Positions 15,757 to 18,071 of a stretch of 18,071 nt of DNA are shown here, one piece after another. The notes beneath the pieces were generated by a model, which had not been told where the DNA came from, ran no database searches, and saw nothing but the letters and a program-made list of their open reading frames with translations. The DNA comes from an uncultured Oscillospiraceae bacterium. GTDB taxonomy: Bacteria > Bacillota_A > Clostridia > Oscillospirales > Oscillospiraceae. Location: positions 1 through 18,071 of the forward strand of contig CAKTNU010000010.1 of the NCBI GenBank assembly GCA_934589325.1, read 5' to 3'. Each line of letters starts with the position of its first letter. Position 1 is the stretch's first letter. The position numbers and the translations under genes were made by a program.

Positions 15757-17046
15757 TCAGCCGAGGACCTCAATATTGTCGTCTATGAGCAGGAAGCTGC
15801 CGTCCATGCCGCTCTGGGAGACGAGCTTGGAGTGGTAAACGCCGTCGGCATCAGCGTAGGATATCATGAGATTGGGTATGCCGTCCGGTATCTCGGCGAC
15901 AAGCTGGATCGCTCCGTCCTTAATATAGCTGCAGTACCAGTGCTCGCCGGTGACATAAAAGCTGCTGTCAAAATCGGCGTACTCCACGGAACTGACGCTG
16001 ACGTTATATACCTCGCCGTTGACCTTGACGCACAGCGCGGTGCCGTCGGCGTCAACGCTTATCTTGTCGATTATCTCGGTGCCTGCCGGCAGCTCCTCCT
16101 GAGCCATGGCCTCAAGCTCACCGGAGCCGGTGCGCTGCACTGGCAGCCACTTGGGATCAATGTGCTCCGATATCTCATCATAGCTGAACTTAAAGTTTAT
16201 AACGCCTGCCGCATAGGACGCGATCTCATACACGTCGGAGAACACGGTCAGTCCGTCGCTGTCCAGATACCAGTTACCCTCGCGGATAAGTCCGGCAAGA
16301 GCTGTCTGGACATCCTCCACCATGAGCTGACTCGAAAGCTCTTCGTCGGAATTGACCTTCTCTGTCATCTTCTCGGTCAGCCAGGTCTTGAATCCGTCCA
16401 GATCGTCGGTAAGCCTATCCAGCGTTATCTGTTCGCCGGTCTCGGAGTCAAACATATACCCGGTATAGCCGTACATGCCATGAACACCGCCGGTATATGC
16501 GTAGTCGGTGTAGAGATAGCTGACTACCCGCTCATCGGCACGCGCAACAACGACGGTGCGGTTGCTGGCCATAGTAAGATTGCCGCCTCCGCCGTATTGA
16601 CGGACATAGCTGAGATTGTCATATGCCATATCAAGCATGGCGTTGATCCCTGCGCCGTAGCCGCCCTCGGTGTAGCCGTTGCCGGTGTAATACAGTTCGT
16701 CAAGCCCGGCAATAAAATCGTTTATTTTCTCCGATGCGGCGTCATTGCCGTTTATGCGGACAGTCGGCGTCTCATAGGAGAAGTCGAGTATCATCTGGCT
16801 CTCATCGTCCGGGGCATAGTAATTTTCCTTATACTCGCCTATGCTCACGGTGACATATGTCGATGGCGCGGCAGCGGGCTCCGCCGTGACCTCGGGCTCG
16901 GCCGTCTCTTCAGGTACGTCAACAGCCTCGCTCGGCTCCGTGCTCGGTGCGGGTATCTCTATCTGCTTCAGCTGATCGAGCTTATCGCAGCCGCAGAGAG
17001 ACAGCGCCAGAAGCGCCGCAATAATAAATGCAAGTGTCTTTTTCAT
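15757..17046 (-). CDS. Lipoprotein with RsiV/DUF3298-like domain
   Basis: A 429-residue predicted lipoprotein. A positively charged N-terminus (MKKT) and hydrophobic segment end in the lipobox LCGC, so Cys20 should be lipidated and the protein anchored outside the membrane. Residues about 28-65 are a Pro/Glu/Ala-rich linker. The following part (about 65-300) resembles the DUF4163/DUF3298 pair seen in RsiV and PdaC-like proteins, including YAYTGGVHGMYGYTGYMFD and TGEQITLDRL. In those families the fold is extracellular and in RsiV binds lysozyme; a similar role here is only a possibility. The C-terminal about 110 residues (TEIIDKISVDADG onward) are not recognised. GGAGG lies 8 bases before the ATG. 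It follows the CYTH gene by 30 bases, so they are probably co-transcribed. No terminator is evident before the rplU promoter. Confidence 0.85.
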   Translation of the reverse strand: MKKTLAFIIAALLALSLCGCDKLDQLKQIEIPAPSTEPSEAVDVPEETAEPEVTAEPAAAPSTYVTVSIGEYKENYYAPDDESQMILDFSYETPTVRINGNDAASEKINDFIAGLDELYYTGNGYTEGGYGAGINAMLDMAYDNLSYVRQYGGGGNLTMASNRTVVVARADERVVSYLYTDYAYTGGVHGMYGYTGYMFDSETGEQITLDRLTDDLDGFKTWLTEKMTEKVNSDEELSSQLMVEDVQTALAGLIREGNWYLDSDGLTVFSDVYEIASYAAGVINFKFSYDEISEHIDPKWLPVQRTGSGELEAMAQEELPAGTEIIDKISVDADGTALCVKVNGEVYNVSVSSVEYADFDSSFYVTGEHWYCSYIKDGAIQLVAEIPDGIPNLMISYADADGVYHSKLVSQSGMDGSFLLIDDNIEVLG

Positions 17047-17076
17047 TTCTTCATCCTCCGGTTATCTGTCTATAAT

Positions 17077-17586
17077 TCATATTGCGTCCATCGGGATGCG
17101 GCCCGTGGCAAGGGAGTTATTAGTATATCTGCCGTCGTCGGTTATTTCCTTTATAATATCTATCATTTCGGGGAAATCCACCTTTTGTGCCTCGTCCTCA
17201 AGCTCTATTTCCATTACAGCTCTGTCGCTCCAGAACGGGTAGACGTCTATCTCGAAAAGCTGGTCTTTATACTTCAGGCAGTAGCGCGTTTTATATATGC
17301 TCATGCGCTTTGGGTCAGCGCAGCGCAGATATTCGCAGTACTCCCGCTCGCTTATCTCATTTTCTATTTCCACCCGGCGCATATCGCTGACACGTGTCTT
17401 CATCGTGTGGGTGTAGACATATGTCCCATCCGCGCCGCGCTTGCGTACCCGCTCCGAGCTGCCCGGCTCCGGGCAGAGAAGATAGGTCTGTACAATGTCC
17501 GTTGCCTCGGCATTGCGGGCAAGTATCTTAAGATTCGGGTATCTGATAAGGAACTTCCGCTCGATCTCAAAGCCGTTATTGTTCAT
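17077..17586 (-). CDS. CYTH domain protein (triphosphate tunnel metalloenzyme family)
   Basis: A 169-residue CYTH protein, normal length for a single-domain member. The signature ExExK is E7-I-E9-R-K11 in FEIERKFLI. Other tunnel residues are in ERVRKR (about 45-50), THTMKTR (about 59-65), VEIENEIS, KTRYCLKY and EIDVYPFWSDRAVMEIELED, which supply the alternating basic and acidic side chains that bind triphosphate and metal ions. Family members hydrolyse inorganic triphosphate or organic triphosphates. The substrate cannot be told from sequence. The ribosome site is modest (GAGG about 9 bases upstream). It heads a two-gene unit with the lipoprotein gene and has two tandem promoters. Confidence 0.93.
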   Translation of the reverse strand: MNNNGFEIERKFLIRYPNLKILARNAEATDIVQTYLLCPEPGSSERVRKRGADGTYVYTHTMKTRVSDMRRVEIENEISEREYCEYLRCADPKRMSIYKTRYCLKYKDQLFEIDVYPFWSDRAVMEIELEDEAQKVDFPEMIDIIKEITDDGRYTNNSLATGRIPMDAI

Positions 17587-17617
17587 TTTCCGCGCCTCGT
17601 CCCGTAAGTATGCGCTG

Positions 17618-17646
17618 ATTATACAGAATATTTATTAACAAATCAA
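17618..17646 (-). promoter_or_regulatory. Proximal promoter of the CYTH-lipoprotein unit
   Basis: On the minus strand TTGATT (17646-17641), 17 bases, TATAAT (17623-17618). The -10 box ends 32 bases before the CYTH ATG. Confidence 0.72.
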
Positions 17647-17666
17647 GATAAGACAGTATTTTTTAT

Positions 17667-17695
17667 ATTTTAGGACACTTTACGCATACTGTCAA
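17667..17695 (-). promoter_or_regulatory. Distal promoter of the CYTH-lipoprotein unit
   Basis: On the minus strand TTGACA (17695-17690), 17 bases, TAAAAT (17672-17667). It lies 49 bases upstream of the proximal promoter. The -35 box overlaps one arm of an inverted repeat (GACAGTAT 17652-17659 with ATACTGTC 17686-17693). Confidence 0.72.
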
Positions 17696-17721
17696 AATTA
17701 TTACGCAAATCGTTAAATTCC

Positions 17722-17750
17722 TTGCAAGCCTGCCGGTTATATGCTATTAT
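17722..17750 (+). promoter_or_regulatory. Promoter of the plus-strand gene at 17783
   Basis: TTGCAA (17722-17727), 17 bases, TATTAT (17745-17750), with TGC just before the -10 box (extended -10). It diverges from the two CYTH promoters, giving a leader of about 26 bases. Confidence 0.75.
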
Positions 17751-17782
17751 GACCATATCTTCAATCCGTAAGAGGTGGTTTT

Positions 17783-18071
17783 ATGTCAAATAGACCCAAT
17801 ATTCTCAAACTGGCAACGAAAATCAGTCTTGAGAGCCTTACCTACACCGGCATAACCTATTCCAGCCCCGAGTACCGCATCCTTGACCCCATCGTCGACG
17901 ACGATATGTGCAGCGTCATGATGCACCTGCGTCTTGAGACGAACCGTACCCTTGCAGATGTCGCAAAGCGCTGTCATGCGAGCGAGAGCTTTGTTAAGGA
18001 ACAGCTTGACAAGCTCATAGCAGCAGGCATCGTCCGTTCCCGCAAGGTCGGCATCTGTGACTGCTACTACT
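17783..18071 (+). CDS. Partial protein with winged-helix-like N-terminus, possibly an anaerobic Fe-S/FAD oxidoreductase
   Basis: The frame starts at ATG 17783 with GAGGTGG upstream and runs off the window after 96 codons. The visible part begins MSNRPNILKLATKIS. Around residues 40-90 it looks like a winged-helix module: CSVMMHLRLETNRTLADVAK, then CHASESFVKEQLDKLIAAG and a wing with IVRSRKVGICDCYY. This module could belong to a transcription regulator. From memory, a similar N-terminal segment precedes ferredoxin-type and FAD-dependent oxidoreductases in Clostridia, where a CDCYY-like sequence leads into the rest. That is a resemblance I cannot check, and the catalytic part is outside the window. 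It is the only plus-strand gene here and has its own promoter. Confidence 0.6.
   Translation, partial: MSNRPNILKLATKISLESLTYTGITYSSPEYRILDPIVDDDMCSVMMHLRLETNRTLADVAKRCHASESFVKEQLDKLIAAGIVRSRKVGICDCYY

Noticed and set aside
15715..17607. A 630-codon open frame on the plus strand
   Set aside because: It lies antisense to the lipoprotein and CYTH genes, has no recognisable domain or ribosome site, and runs through their intergenic space. The minus-strand proteins have clear family motifs.

Overview
The window looks like chromosomal DNA of a Gram-positive anaerobe of the class Clostridia, probably Oscillospirales (Oscillospiraceae/Ruminococcaceae-like). This rests on the style of the housekeeping proteins (UvrA, UvrB, Obg, L21, L27, TsaD), on strong Shine-Dalgarno sites, on several sigma-A type promoters with a TGn extension of the -10 box, on an encoded CCA end in the tRNA, and on GC-rich coding DNA with AT-rich spacers. 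The lineage is inferred from resemblance, not from a search. Almost every gene is on the minus strand; only the last, partial gene is on plus. I see no insertion sequence, phage gene or CRISPR array.

Layout, read in the direction of transcription (high to low coordinates): (a) 17783-18071, start of a plus-strand gene with a winged-helix-like N-terminus. It diverges from (b) a CYTH phosphatase-like gene followed by an RsiV/DUF3298-like lipoprotein gene, driven by two tandem promoters. (c) rplU-rpmA-obgE, with a strong promoter and candidate L21 leader, and an intrinsic terminator plus a GC-rich palindrome between rpmA and obgE. The prp protease gene usually found between rplU and rpmA is absent, and L27 lacks the N-terminal extension that Prp removes. 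(d) uvrB-polA-rimI-tsaD-radC, a tightly packed run with ATGA and TGATG junctions. (e) A gene-free AT-rich stretch of about 400 bases containing a cluster of DnaA-box-like 9-mers. (f) tRNA-Thr(CGU) with its own promoter and terminator. (g) A TetR-family regulator with promoter and terminator. (h) ybaK-uvrA-(small membrane protein)-recD2; recD2 runs off the window edge.

The content is mainly genome maintenance. UvrA and UvrB recognise bulky lesions and PolI fills the excised gap. RecD2 is a 5'-3' helicase and RadC a JAMM-fold protein of unclear role. The rest is translation quality control and ribosome assembly: YbaK deacylates mischarged tRNA, RimI acetylates ribosomal protein S18, TsaD makes t6A in tRNAs such as the tRNA-Thr encoded here, and Obg assists 50S assembly beside L21 and L27. 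No clearly new multi-gene system is visible. The most interesting points are the paired loss of prp and the L27 extension, the DnaA-box-like cluster at 6599-6646, the unknown membrane protein overlapping recD2, and the repeat-rich divergent promoter region at 17607-17707.
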